Positions 53,202-64,000 of a stretch of DNA of 64,000 nt are shown in pieces. The notes beneath the pieces were generated by a model. That model had not been told where the DNA came from and searched no databases. It saw only the letters and a list, made by a program, of their open reading frames with translations. Location: the NCBI GenBank assembly GCA_018398815.1, contig CM031600.1, forward strand, positions 56,229,188-56,293,187, read 5' to 3'. Numbering within the stretch: the first letter of the stretch is position 1; each line of letters begins with the position of its first letter. This stretch comes from Conus ventricosus. Lineage: Eukaryota > Mollusca > Gastropoda > Neogastropoda > Conidae. Position numbers and translations under genes: made by a program.

Positions 53202-54056
53202 TAACCAGCCGCCGTGGCGAAGTGGTTAGCGTCGCGGACTCCCGGCTGGGAGGTCGTGGGTTCGAATCCCATCAGAAGTCATGTGGGTTTTTCTGCCCCG
53301 ACCGGCTCCTACCCAGAGTTGAGTTTGCTGCGGACTCAGTTGGGAAGACTGGGACCACACAGTCGAGTTTCATCCACTTAATGGATGCGTTTCTGAGAGT
53401 GTTGCTCAAATTTCCTGACCAACACTGCAGGTGCCTGTATCTCTCGGGCCTGGTTGACGCCGGGATATATTATGAAAGGAAGCGTAGAGTACAGCCCTGT
53501 CATGTAGTCTCAGACCGAAATGGAATTCCGTAGCATCATCTTAATCATCCTCATCCTCATCTATCAGCATTAAAAAAAATGTCTCAAGTTCTGTGGCCCT
53601 TCATGCCCTGCTCTCATGGTGACCTCAGTTTCGATGTCCTCTCCACGCCTGTGGCCTTGGTTTGGTTCCGTCAGGGTCACCGGTATCGAGTCCATGGGGG
53701 CTGTCGTTGGACGGACGTGGTGGCGCCCTCCGGAGGGAGCTCACTCACGCCGGCTCCGCGACTAAGCAATTATTGTCGTCAGTAGGGGGCTTAGTAGGTG
53801 GTGTCCTGCGTATGTTAGATCAGAACAGGCGCCACTGAACACCACCGAAGTGACTCGGCAGCAGTGCAGTGTCTTCTCCGGTGGGTTGCCTCTTGACGAC
53901 TTGACATTGACTGCTCCCTGTGGATTGCCGGTGCCGGGGCTGTGGCGGGGCCGACCGGGACTGTGGCTGTGGACGGGGTGTCGGAATGAGTGGCGTGGGT
54001 GCACTGCCTCTGAGGTGGCGCAGAGGTTGGGACAGCAAAAAAAAAAAAAAAAAAAA
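53202..54056 (+). mobile_element. Long tRNA-derived SINE, copy 2 (with 15-bp TSD)
   Basis: The tRNA-like head is at about 53205-53278, with A box TGGCGAAGTGG (53215-53225) and B box GGTTCGAATCC (53259-53269). A GC-rich body of about 750 bp follows, then a poly(A) tail ending at about 54056. The flanking 15-bp duplication AAGTATGAATGGAGA is at 53187-53201 and 54057-54071. Pol III boxes, A-tail and TSD together support LINE-mobilised SINE insertion. Confidence 0.92.
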
Positions 54057-54071
54057 AAGTATGAATGGAGA

Positions 54072-55325
54072 GATTGTCTAGTCTAAGCCAGTTACTGACA
54101 AAATGGCAAACATATTGTTTTCAAGATTGTTGTCCTTTTCTACACATCTTTTGGTGTTTTACAGAATTCAAAATTATTGCTGATTGACAAGCATGTTGTT
54201 CTGCATCATGGCAAGAAAAAAACATTGTCTACATGCCTATCTGTCTTGCTATATGCTTGTGGTTCTGCCCTTTGCACTCAGGGCACCTGTGACTTTCACT
54301 TGAAAGTTCAGCATTCTGACCTTTGCACTATCGGGCTTATCAGCAATTGTATTTAAAATGTTTCAAAACGAAAAAACAAAAGCCTCCAACAGAGATGCTA
54401 GCCTTCATGTTTTTGCCATATTATTTTCATTTTGACTGAATTTTGTAAGGATTTATTGTCATTTAACCTATTATCTGGTGAAGAACCTCCCAGGATTGTC
54501 CACCTAGTCAGAAAAAGTATCGCCAATGACTAGCGTGATTCACCAGTGCCATGGAATCATCATTTCTTCAGAAATTATTTAAATTACCAGCCAGTCACCT
54601 GTTTGTGGTGTTCTTATTGATAACCAACAAGAAAGCACAATGGATGGAATGAATTTTCCTTTCTTGAATTTAACTTAATCAGCAAAATGGCTGGTTGAGG
54701 GCGACCATCTTAATGGAAGCTTGCACATGCCACCAGTTCCAGGGAAGTTTATGGACAGAAATTTTGACAGTTTATTTTCCACAATACTCGTGCATTCAGC
54801 TATCAGAATATGCCAGGTGCACTGCCATGTGAGTTCCATTTCAAACCATATCATACTGGACTCGATGATATGATGCGAGTTCCCAAGTTTCATATGACGA
54901 AGAATGGTACAGGCAGGCAATTATTTATCATTTTCAATCTTGTAACATGAAATAATGAAAGGGGATACGTACTTCTACTTAAATAGAGTCAACTAGAGTA
55001 CAGTTGACTGAAATTCAGCAGGAGACATGAAACACATTTCCGTCACTGTTTTATTTTTTTCTTTATACTTGTTACAAGCAGCCACAAGAAAATCTAACAT
55101 TGTTGGTTGTGATTTACAAACAACACAGATCTCTCAGATGGGTTGCCTCTTCAAGTATATGTCTGACAGGTACTGTGAACTTACACTCCTTTCAGAATTG
55201 ATGACGAAGCTGGCTTAGGCAGAGAGTGGCAGCCGAAAGGAAAAGCCATCAAAGGCTGGGGTTAGGGGTGAAATTCTTTGCTAATAACGTTATATTCTGG
55301 AGTCATGTTGGAGATGTATAATGTA
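54072..55325. other. Intergenic stretch and TATDN1 3' UTR: nothing else recognised
   Basis: It follows the SINE target duplication and ends at the TATDN1 stop. The right part should be the TATDN1 3' UTR on the minus strand. Confidence 0.5.
55049..55055 (-). terminator. TATDN1: Possible polyadenylation signal for TATDN1
   Basis: The complement reads AATAAA about 270 bp past the TATDN1 stop. It is the nearest good match I saw, but A/T-rich DNA makes chance matches common. Confidence 0.35.
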
Positions 55326-55428
55326 TCAAGACTTGTTGAAGAACAGCTTCACTGTATTGTCGTAGATCACATTGGCAAGCTGCTCTGGGTCTTCTCCCCG
55401 TGCTGCTGCCATGACCTCTAGAACTTGT
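55326..55428 (-). CDS. TATDN1: TATDN1 last exon with stop
   Basis: Acceptor TTGCAG. It encodes [20 protein letters not shown] then [13 protein letters not shown] and TGA, matching [20 protein letters not shown] of human. Confidence 0.92.
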
Positions 55429-58400
55429 CTGCAATCATACATAATGTTTCTGTCCATACTGTATCTGTAGGTTCAATCATTACACTACCTAAAGAAGAGC
55501 TATATTAATGAAAATTTACTGTCAAATCCCAATGGATACATGATTGCTTACCTGTTTAAAACACATTCTAACAGAAAATAAACAGTGCATGTGACTTTTT
55601 AAACAGTTGATAATGAACCCCCAAAATGATTAAAGAAATGCACATCACAACTGTAAGAATTGACATCAACAAAAACAAAAGGACCACAGTGATATTTTAT
55701 ACATAAGGCTCACACTAGCACAAAGCATTTGCATACATTCCATCGTGAAAACAGTACTGAGAAGAGAAAAATATCCTTAGAAAACAAATCGCATGTAAAA
55801 ATGGGGAAGAGAATGTTGGGGGATGAAAAAAAGAATATGGGAAAAAAGAATGAAACAAAACCCCAGGAAGCTCTTGATTAGCATCACACCTGCAGTACCT
55901 GTGGAGTGTAGCCACAGTGTTGTTTCAGTGTGCCTGTTCAAGCACTTTGAGTAATTGGCGGCAACTTTTACCAACCCTCATACCCCATTCAGTCTGCTTT
56001 TCAACACCGGGGGGTGACAGTATTTCAGGACCGACTTTAGGTTCATACAAATCTGTCTGCTCACACCATTTCAGGTTAGTCTATACAACTGTTTAGTGAA
56101 CATGCTGAAAATATGGTAAAGATGAAAAAAAAAATATTGGGAAAAAAGAATGAAACAAAACCCCAGGAAGCTCTTGATTAGCATCACACCTGCAGTACCT
56201 GTGGAGTGTAGCCACAGTGTTGTTTCAGTGTGCCTGTTCAAGCACTTTGAGTAATTGGCGGCAACTTTTACCAACCCTCATACCTCGTTCAGTCTGCTTT
56301 TCAACACCATGCCAAAACATGCCAACTGCAGTGGGGCTACAGATCCTGATCGATCTATCTATCTATCTGTATCAATTAATAAAAGAATGGCAAGAGAGCA
56401 GAAATTTCTTCAAAAGAATGCCAATGCACCAGATAAAAAATCATCTGTTGGAAAAAAAAACAAGCTTATATCAGTTACTGTAAGATTGACTTCAATATTG
56501 CCCATTCTGGCCACTCTTCATTGGTTTTCCCCTGTCAGAATACACACTTTCTTTTTTGTTCTATTTCGTTTAAAACAAAACTCACAGGTTTATGTGAAAA
56601 AGTACTGCAAAAATATTTAGGGGGTACACAAGTCTGTTCATAGTGCATGGCACTACTCACATGATATGTGCTGGTTCATTTCTCCCTTTGACGCAGCTGC
56701 CTTGTTCCCAGCGTTCTTTCTTCTTGGTGGGGAAACTGGTTTTCACATGCTTGTGACCAGCATGAGTGGCCTTCACCTCACACCATGGAGCATCTGTCAA
56801 CAGAGGCAAAGACATCTTCCCTTTGGAGAGGTTAAATGTTTAACTTGAAAAGTTGTAGAATCATATTTCCCACATATGACACACTTGATGTCATTTATGT
56901 TATTGGTATGGCATTAACAAAGCCGTGGATAAAAAGACAAAATCAGCTCTCTTTATGGAATTCCGTCTCTTCTGGGAAAAGCATGCCATGATTTTAATGA
57001 GGTATGCTGTATAAATTTTTTTTCTAATACTGAGTTTTATTCTTTTTTTGTTTTGTTTTGTTTTTGTTTTTTAAGGGGTTGGAATGTGTGCACAGACCCA
57101 ACCATGCACTCTCTATCAGCAAAGTGAAAAGGTCAAAGCGCCATGGGGCAAGGTGAATCAAACTTATAACATTCTTGACGTCAAGGTTCCCACTGAGGAA
57201 AAACAAAAATCCCCCAAATTTCTGGGTGGAAAGTGCAGGACAGGAAGGTATCTGCATGGGTGGGTTGGCGAGTCATTATCATCATCACCTATTACCCCTC
57301 CTGGGGTACTGTTACGTACAGGCCACCAACCAAGGACCTCCAGGCATCTCTGTCCTGGGCTCTTCTGTCCAGCTGGTTCCAAGTCGTCCCCATGTTCCTG
57401 ATGTCTGCTTCCAGGTCCCTGTGTCAGGTGCTTCTTGGCCCACCTCTTTTTTGTCCTGACGTTCTAGAATCTGATGTTGGGTCTTGTGGCTTCCCGAGAT
57501 TTCAGGCTTTCACCACATGGCGTCATACATCTTCTTGCCGAAGATCCATCTCTTCCCAGGGCTGAGGTGTTGATTTGATTCTTGGTTGGCGTTTTTGTAG
57601 CTGTGGTTTGTTTTACGGGGTGGAGTAGCTGGCCCCACGCCCAACCCTCCTTTATCCGGGCTTGGGACCAGCATGATTTCCAAAAAGGGTCTCCTGGCGG
57701 AGTTGAGTGGGAGACTGATATCATTCTGAGCATTGAGTAGTATTTCATCAACTTTTCAGTCCAAGCACAACTGGAACCATATGATTGTACAGCTTTTGTC
57801 GATATCTTTCACCTTTATAGCACCCTGCCAATGCACAATGTCAGAGATCGAAATAACTCTGTTTTCTGGTTAGACAAAATGGCAATGGCTGCTCTCATTA
57901 AGAACATGAGATCTCATGACTTAAGTGTTCTCAGTCCCAAGAAAAAAAAACCTTTGTAGCTTTTCTTTTCTCCCTCAAAATTCCTACCCCCCTACCCGCC
58001 CTGACCCCCCCATATTTTCCCCTTTCATAGTTTTCGATCAAATCTGTAAATTTGTTGAGAAGAGAGTCCTGTGACTTTGTCCAAACAGAAAAATTAAATT
58101 GTACAAATTATTTGTGGGGGGGGGGGGAGGGTGAGGATTGTGGTGGTGGTGGAAATAGTTATGGCAGAGAGGGGCCAGCAATCATATGGTAAGAATCTTT
58201 GCCTGTGGAACTGATAGTCATGAGTTTGAACATTCATGAGGTCTAATTTTAAGGCCTGAAAGCCCTGTCACCCAGCAGTAAATGGGTATCTGATTGAGGC
58301 CAGGGAAAGTCAATGCGGCTGAAGAGGGACAGGCTACATGTTCCATACTGCCATGTCCTGACACTGTAAACCTTTGATAGGTCATAGCCCCTACGGCCTT

Positions 58401-61194
58401 TAGGCTATGGAACTTTTGACCTTTACAGTTACGGCAGATTTGTGGGAAATATGAACTGCCATCTCTGGGAAAGGCAACACCTTGTAATTAATCCACACTG
58501 TATTTCTTTGTGTTGTTGCAAGTCCATTACTTGAAAAATCAAAGCTTTACACTTTGACATTCTCTCTATTGTTGACAGTTTTCTTTCATATGTGCACAAT
58601 GCAAAAGAAACCTCTCGATATAACTCACAGGAAATCCTTTAATCCATTTATGGAGAAATCGAGAGCAGTTGAAACTGACAGGATGCTTCTTCCGTTCTGT
58701 TTACCCCATTATTTGTAATGTGTAATACAAGTGGAACGAACAAAACGCCATCCAGCTTACCCGTTTCAATCATGAGGTGTTCACTCGGTACTGTGCACAT
58801 GGCATCCAGATTTTCTTGAGTCTTCAAAGAACTGTTAACAGAAAGAGAACAACTGCATACATTTGACCACATCAGCCTGTTCCTGCTCCATCAACCCACA
58901 GACAACAACATTTGTGAGCTCATGGAATGTTTAATAGCTGTCCCCAAAGAACACAACATTACAAAAAAAAGTGTGACTTGCCTTGAGTTTCATTCTGAAT
59001 TCAAACTAACAATGGTTTGGAGGGCTCATTTGTTGCCCATAAACTCTGTGACTAGTAGAATTGTTATGATTAGAATAAATTGCTCCTTCCCCATTTCCTT
59101 CTAACCAAATGCTATCACCACCATAACGAGGAACTGTCGGGGAGTGTCCACATGTTTAATATCTCAGTCAACTAAGATCTTTGTTGTTATTAATGCAATT
59201 TCAAGTCGCTTCAAAACTACAGACCAAAATGCGGACAGGTGAGGTAGGTCACCCAGGTTGGCATCCCAGAAAAAAAATGACAGGGCACTGCATAGTTAAC
59301 AAAGGAAATGACCTCACCAGCCATTAATGCCGATGTACAAGCCCTGGTCAACTGCTGCTGCTGCCTCGTCTTTCGTTCCTGTGAATGAATGGACCTGCCC
59401 ATCATATAAAACGTGACTGAAATATGTCATAGAATACCATCTCAATTATGTCTTCATCCTATTTTACCACAGAACGGCACTCCCAGCCCAGGAGTTTTGA
59501 GAATAAACAGCAAAATTTACTGGTAACTCCCCAAACACATATCTAAATGACTGCTTGTACAGCTTAAAAATTTTTAGTATACATGTTCACAAACAAATGT
59601 TTCATGTTATGCAGAAGTTCATGCCATTTCATTATTTTTGTCTCTGTTGAGATTTCACAGAAAATAAAGACAAAATGACACCGTTCAGATTTCATAGAAA
59701 ATAACGACAAAATGACACTAAGTACTGATTTTCCACCTCCATTCCATGTGTTTCTCCTTTCTCTTGGCTTTGTAAGGGCTTAACAGCAAATGGAGCAGAG
59801 ATGGATAAAGATGGCACTAGTTTTCAAGGATGATTTGTCCATTTCAGGGTCATAATTGCTCTCTTCATCAAGGAAGCTTTAATCTATAACTTGCCTCACA
59901 TGGTATGGAGCCTGTTTGCTCGTGTTGTGGGAGGGGAGGGAAGGGAAAAAGAAAAAGGAGGGGGACGAAAAATTGGCTAAATTGCTTCAAAATTGCTAGG
60001 TGAAATTTCATAACTCACTGCATGGGAAGAAACAACAAAATATGCTTCTTTCCCTAAGTATTTATGCTATTTGAACTAAATGTGAGTGGGTATGTCTGCC
60101 CACCAATTTGTTGGGTCAAGGGGCTGAGAGGCAACTGACCACTCCTAAGAGAGGCAACTGACCACTCTTAACAAACATTCTGAAGCAGGATTCAATAAAT
60201 CAAGCTATACAACCTATCAAACCTGTGAAAAGTCAATTCTGACATCCTATACATTAATTTCTTTTAATTGAGAAGCTGGCACATAGCGAACATAGAGAGG
60301 AAGTTCATTCCAAGTGACATGCCCAAAGGGCAGTTTTTTTTGTTTTTTTTCAAAGAGCACATGCTACTTTGAGATTCAGCACTGACCATTCAACCCACAA
60401 TAGTGCTGACATAGAATTTCAGTTCTGAAAAGGGAACTGGCTCTCATCGTGAAATTGTCCCCATTTCAGTGATGACTACAAGGGGACAAATGAAGGAAAT
60501 ACACAAATGAAAACTGGTGTCCTAGAATGAGATTCTTCAGGCTCTGACATCATTCCCTACAGAACCAAAGATACTGTGTTAAACTCCTTTCTTTGGCATC
60601 ACATGAGTTTGGCCCTTAGAGATCTCAACATTTAATCACTTGCAGATAAAGGCCCTAAAAAAAAGTCCCGTAAAGTTTGATCAAGATCACCTCAATTGTT
60701 TCCAAGGCATCTTGTGAATCAACAGAAAGGACTGCCAAACAATGTCCTACTCCGCAGTATGTCATATTCACATACGGTAATTAACAACTGATTTGAATAC
60801 GGAAAGCATAAAACATAATGAGAAATAAACATTTACCACTCCTCCTGAGATCTTGTCTCTGTTCCTGGAGATGATTTCCATGAAGTCCTGTGCTGCGTTA
60901 CGGCAGTGGAGGAACAGCGGTAACTTTGTGGCTTCTGCTGCTTCCATCTGTCTTTCAAAATACCTGCCATTCATCGTACATAGGTCAAAACGACAGTAGA
61001 ATATCTAGCTGTCAAGCATTTTACAAAAAGATCAACAATATATAAATAAATAAAAAAGGGAGTATGGGCCAAAGTAAACAAAGAGAAAATAAAAGTTCAG
61101 ACGGCTACAGAAAACATAGAAAGGTACAGAAAAATATTTATACAATGCAACAGGACAGAAAAAAAAACTTGAATTTACTAAAAGTTTGAAGCAC

Positions 61195-61231
<37 letters not shown>

Positions 61232-62930
61232 GTGTGGCTGATTAGAAAATCCAATGTTATCATACAGAGCACACGATACAAAACATCTGGAGTCAAAATT
61301 AGATATGATAGGCATTACACTGTTTACAGATGGAAATTAAAACTTACTTTCTTTGAACATCTGGTGGACAGAACTGTGTTCTGTCATAATCTGCAAACAA
61401 TGAAGTGAAGTGTTGTGTGACAGGAATGGGACATGAAATTGAAAAACATAATACGTATATAAAAATGATCCATAAAGACTTCCATATTAAATGGTAATGG
61501 TTGAGATATGAATCATTTGTCTCCTCTATTAACTGGTCTAATCAACTTCTCTGTAACCTGCGGGCAATCGCTGGTACTTTTTTTCTTCCTTTTCATGACA
61601 TGATACTGTTTGTATGCTGGTGAGGCCCTTCTATCAATGTAACTGGTTACTATAATTATTGAAAAACAATCCACATTGTTCGAGTATCTCAGCTCGTTAA
61701 CATCCCACCCATCCTGTCGGACATTATTTTTTGTCTGCCTCTCCGTATACATGTACTTGTACATTTGTATTCATCTGTCTGTTTGCCTATGCTATATGCT
61801 CCCCAGACATGCACATACTTTGATATAATTATAATATGCATAATACATTGAATGATATTGTATACCACATTGTATCCATGCAAAAGGATAGTTACAAGTA
61901 TAAACAATGTTTGTTCAAGATATTGTCAACAGCTGTACTGGAGGAAGAATGGACAGGAGAGAGAGAGTGGATCGGGGTTGGAGGGAGGGATTTGTGTTTG
62001 TACATAGGTGGGTAGGTGGGGCCGAGATGGGTTTTTGTTGTTTTTTCTTTTTTTCCCTTCTTCACTGTAAAAAACATTGTAAAAAGTTAATGAAAAAAAA
62101 GGATGATATAATGTTGCTGTTTCAAATTCCCACTTCCCTGCTTAGTCGGAAAAGGTGCCGAAACTGAGCTAGTTCTAATATAGCGCAATGTTGTAAACTC
62201 ACTAGGAACTATCACCCTGGCTGGTCTACCTGGGGATTGAGGTGAAGTTAGCTCCCTGCTCTTCCAATTTTGTTTTTTGAGGGATCCTGATAGTATGGCA
62301 CTTTTCCACGCCAAGTGGGGATAAAGCTTTTTTTGGACAGGTAAATGTATGGTAAAACTACTTTTAGTAGTAACAATCCTTTTTTTTAAGAGACAAAAGA
62401 ATAAACCTGCCACAGTTAAATGGAGCTGTTCTCTTTCTATCACAGAAGAATGTTTAAAACTTTCTCCAAACATTTTCAAACGCTCTCAAAACTTAATCTT
62501 GATTAACCTAAACTATCAAACCAGATCCAAATCTAACCCTTTCTTTCTATTATGTATTATCAAACGTAACTCACAACTTCACCTGCCACCAACCTGTGGC
62601 TAAGAAAGACTCACTCACTTGTCAAACAATATAGGCTAGCTCAGATGTTGTTTTGTATAAATCAATTACTAATACACTTTGATAAAAGAGTGGAAGTTCT
62701 TGTTACATTTTAAGATATTTACACAGGGAGAAGACCTAGTATGAATAACGTATTCATGTGGTAAAAATTTCTGGCATGACAACCAACCAACATTCTTACC
62801 TAGTCCACACTCTCCCAGTGCTACCACTTTTGGATTGCTGCGAGCTAGGTCAATAAGGTCAGACAGGTAACGATCTGCATCTCCGCTGGACTCGATCTCG
62901 CCACACCGAGTTGGGTGACATCCCACTGTA
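55326..62930 (-). CDS. TATDN1: TATDN1, TatD-family metal-dependent deoxyribonuclease (5' exons missing)
   Basis: TATDN1 is a TIM-barrel amidohydrolase-like nuclease of the TatD family. Exons in transcript order: 62800-62930, 61348-61390, 60837-60963, 59318-59394, 58761-58831, 56661-56793, 55326-55428 (TGA at 55326-55328). All GT-AG, phases agree, no frame breaks. Motifs seen in order: [23 protein letters not shown] (Glu metal ligand), LPLFLHCRN (His), GGVVHSFTGT (His), [24 protein letters not shown] (Asp), then RNEPAHI and a helical C-terminus ending NNTVKLFF-like [10 protein letters not shown]. Vertebrate TATDN1 reads SFDGT where this has SFTGT. About 75 N-terminal residues (DIGINL region) are not found between 62931 and 64000, so the 5' end probably lies to the right of the window. 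Confidence 0.94.
55829..56010 (+). repeat. Direct repeat copy 1 (offset 300 bp)
   Basis: GGGAAAAAAGAATGAAACAA through TCAGTCTGCTTTTCAACACC; about 170 bp near-identical to 56129-56310. Confidence 0.92.
56129..56310 (+). repeat. Direct repeat copy 2 (offset 300 bp)
   Basis: Near-identical to 55829-56010 (for example CATACCTCG versus CATACCCCA near the end); in the last TATDN1 intron. Confidence 0.92.
56661..56793 (-). CDS. TATDN1: TATDN1 exon ([13 protein letters not shown]...RNEPAHI)
   Basis: Acceptor TGACAG, donor GTGAGT. It begins with the DAPW Asp ligand and runs through the TAFPTKKK-like [11 protein letters not shown] segment. Confidence 0.93.
57289..57440 (-). pseudogene. RTE-type LINE C-terminal remnant
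   Basis: The minus strand reads [17 protein letters not shown], then [18 protein letters not shown], a common end of RTE-like LINE proteins (W...MGxTWxxLExxAQDRxxWRxxVxxL). Only the tail is left, in a TATDN1 intron. Confidence 0.7.
58165..58440 (+). mobile_element. Second SINE-like family, diverged copy B
   Basis: Same block order as 22261-22530, with a worn tRNA-like 5' end (GGCCAGCAATCATATGGTAA, then GAGTTTGAACATTC). It lies in a TATDN1 intron. Confidence 0.5.
58761..58831 (-). CDS. TATDN1: TATDN1 exon ([11 protein letters not shown]...LMIET)
   Basis: Acceptor TAACAG, donor GTAAGC. It encodes [20 protein letters not shown] then IET, matching [20 protein letters not shown] in human. Confidence 0.92.
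59318..59394 (-). CDS. TATDN1: TATDN1 exon ([11 protein letters not shown]...YIGING)
   Basis: Acceptor GGGCAG, donor GTGAGG. It holds the VHSF His ligand and the YIGxNG strand. Confidence 0.92.
60837..60963 (-). CDS. TATDN1: TATDN1 exon (YFERQ...LFLHCRN...ISGGV)
   Basis: Acceptor GGCAG, donor GTAAAT. It holds the LHCR metal-binding His and the NRDKxxGGV motif. Confidence 0.92.
61196..61228 (+). repeat. (GT)n microsatellite
   Basis: About 32 bp GT tract in a TATDN1 intron. Confidence 0.9.
61348..61390 (-). CDS. TATDN1: TATDN1 exon (43 bp, [14 protein letters not shown])
   Basis: Acceptor TTGCAG, donor GTAAGT. It fits between GECGL and KYFERQ in phase and matches DFDRLQFCPKDTQLK of the human protein. 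Confidence 0.9.
62800..62930 (-). CDS. TATDN1: TATDN1 exon (TVGCHPTRC...GECGL)
   Basis: Acceptor TACAG before 62930, donor GTAAGA after 62800. It contains the VGCHP motif and the GEC Glu metal ligand of TatD nucleases. Confidence 0.92.
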
Positions 62931-62999
62931 CTGTATAGAAGGTCTGGAATGAAGGACAGGAAATCTGATGGGCTAAAGCACTTATCCAACATCATAAGA

Positions 63000-63888
63000 T
63001 ACTCTGACTCATTTTGATGTCCCGTAAAAGCTGCTTATGGCTGTATTAGGTCATACTGACAGCATTGTATTCCATTAAGCCATCCTGTTCTAAGTCAGTT
63101 TGTTATGAGAAAAACAAAAAGCAGATAAGTGAAAGTAATGTCCATGTGATCTCATACTGATGACATTATATTCTATTAAGCTATCCTATTCCATGCCAGT
63201 TTGTTATGAGCAAAACAAAAAGCAGAAAAAGTGGAAGTGATGTCCATGTGACCTGGAAGCATAGGATCTGTGAGTTTGAAGAACATCATGAATAGAGGAT
63301 GAAAGACTGATGTATTCTTCTGGACATGAGGGCGGTGAACATAACTCTATGATGCCAGTATCCGAACATCAACAGGTTTGAAAGTTTTTTCTTTCTTCTT
63401 TGCTACACTGAACTATTTAGAATTTATAGAGAAAGACTCCCACCTACAAAATGATCAGTACTGTTGACTGTTAGTAGGCACAGCAGAGTAGTAAGGTATT
63501 GCTTTCTGTCTGACTTCAGAATCGGTTCAATGTAATTCCATTACATGTTATCACTTTGTTTGTAGAGTGTACACTCTGAGATCTGTAGGTGTGAACTAAC
63601 ATAATGCCCAAGGGAAAAAGGTATGTAAAACATATGCTTGCCCCTGCCCTGTTGTGCCATAATATGCTGTTCTATATTATATACTTTGTTATATTGTCTT
63701 GAACTTCACAGGGCTCTTGACACCATTTTTTCTATTTATTCAAAAATTGATATTTTTGACTAAAATACAGAAGCCACACTTACTGAAAGCGTCATACAAG
63801 TGTTTTAAAGAAAACATATACAAGCACAAAACACACTAAGGTGGTTTTTTATATTCCTCCACACAGTTTTAATCTTCATAAAGCTAAA
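63000..63888. other. Probable TATDN1 intron: nothing recognised
   Basis: I looked here for the N-terminal TATDN1 exons (DIGINL, GGN motifs) and found none with fitting phase. A block near 63030-63110 is partly repeated near 63150-63230 (CATACTGA...TTGTTATGAG.AAAACAAAAA). Confidence 0.45.

Positions 63889-63889
<1 letters not shown>

Positions 63890-63941
<52 letters not shown>
63890..63941 (+). repeat. (CA)n microsatellite
   Basis: About 50 bp CA tract just before a LINE copy at the window edge. Confidence 0.95.
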
Positions 63942-63944
<3 letters not shown>

Positions 63945-63948
63945 CAGA

Positions 63949-64000
63949 ATCAGGGATGTCCCGCCTGACGTGATCCTTGAGTTTTTGAGAGAGATTAACA
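63949..64000 (+). mobile_element. Start of another RNase H LINE copy, cut by the window end
   Basis: CAGGGATGTCCCGCCTGACG to GAGAGAGATTAACA is the complement of about 12384-12433 with few changes (RDVPPDVILxFLREI region). The element continues to the right. Confidence 0.85.

Noticed and set aside
53205..53278. True tRNA gene
   Set aside because: It has A and B boxes, but it is the head of a SINE with A-tail and target duplication, and the fold is degraded.
63781..63805. Candidate upstream TATDN1 exon (minus strand, GTAAGT-like donor)
   Set aside because: The phase does not fit exon 62800-62930 and the short peptide does not resemble the TATDN1 N-terminus.

Overview
This is a eukaryotic, metazoan window. 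Its genes are spliced and separated by long introns. There are many CA/GT and CT microsatellites, tRNA-derived SINEs, and a crowd of transposable elements (non-LTR, Penelope-like, Gypsy, Tc1/mariner, piggyBac). The repeat style (Penelope-like GIY-YIG elements, long tRNA SINEs, RNase H-bearing LINEs) suggests a marine invertebrate, most likely a mollusc and perhaps a gastropod. The species is inference only.

Three conserved host genes were rebuilt exon by exon, with GT-AG sites and matching phases. (1) IFT74 (intraflagellar transport IFT-B subunit), minus strand, 20908 down to 1291: the split start codon plus 13 further coding exons, covering the N-terminal half; the rest lies left of the window. 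(2) TMEM214 (ER membrane protein), plus strand, 21059-47342: 15 coding exons, about 653 codons, apparently complete. (3) TATDN1 (TatD-family metal-dependent nuclease), minus strand, 62930-55326: seven exons including the stop; the 5' exons were not found. IFT74 and TMEM214 are head to head, with only 150 bp between their start codons, so a shared bidirectional promoter is likely. TMEM214 and TATDN1 are convergent.

The introns carry most of the mobile DNA. IFT74 introns hold a truncated LINE next to a 50-bp minisatellite (2.1-4.8 kb), a head-to-head Penelope-like foldback with a 12-bp target duplication and a nested LINE (10.4-15.2 kb), and a CR1/Jockey-like LINE next to a 175-bp duplication (17.9-20.6 kb). 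TMEM214 introns hold a very young Gypsy element with apparently identical LTRs (22.6-27.4 kb), a Tc1-like transposon with an intact transposase (28.2-29.8 kb), a broken piggyBac-like element (32.9-36.9 kb), a Penelope terminal-repeat remnant with a hammerhead-like motif (about 40.2 kb), and an RNase H LINE remnant (44.0-44.7 kb). Flanking and intergenic DNA holds three copies of an unusually long (about 855 bp) tRNA-derived SINE.

Single-base frame breaks recur in otherwise well conserved exons (IFT74 once, TMEM214 twice) and in many transposon ORFs. Nearly all look like 1-bp deletions. Residual long-read assembly errors are the simplest explanation, and protein calls should be read with that in mind.
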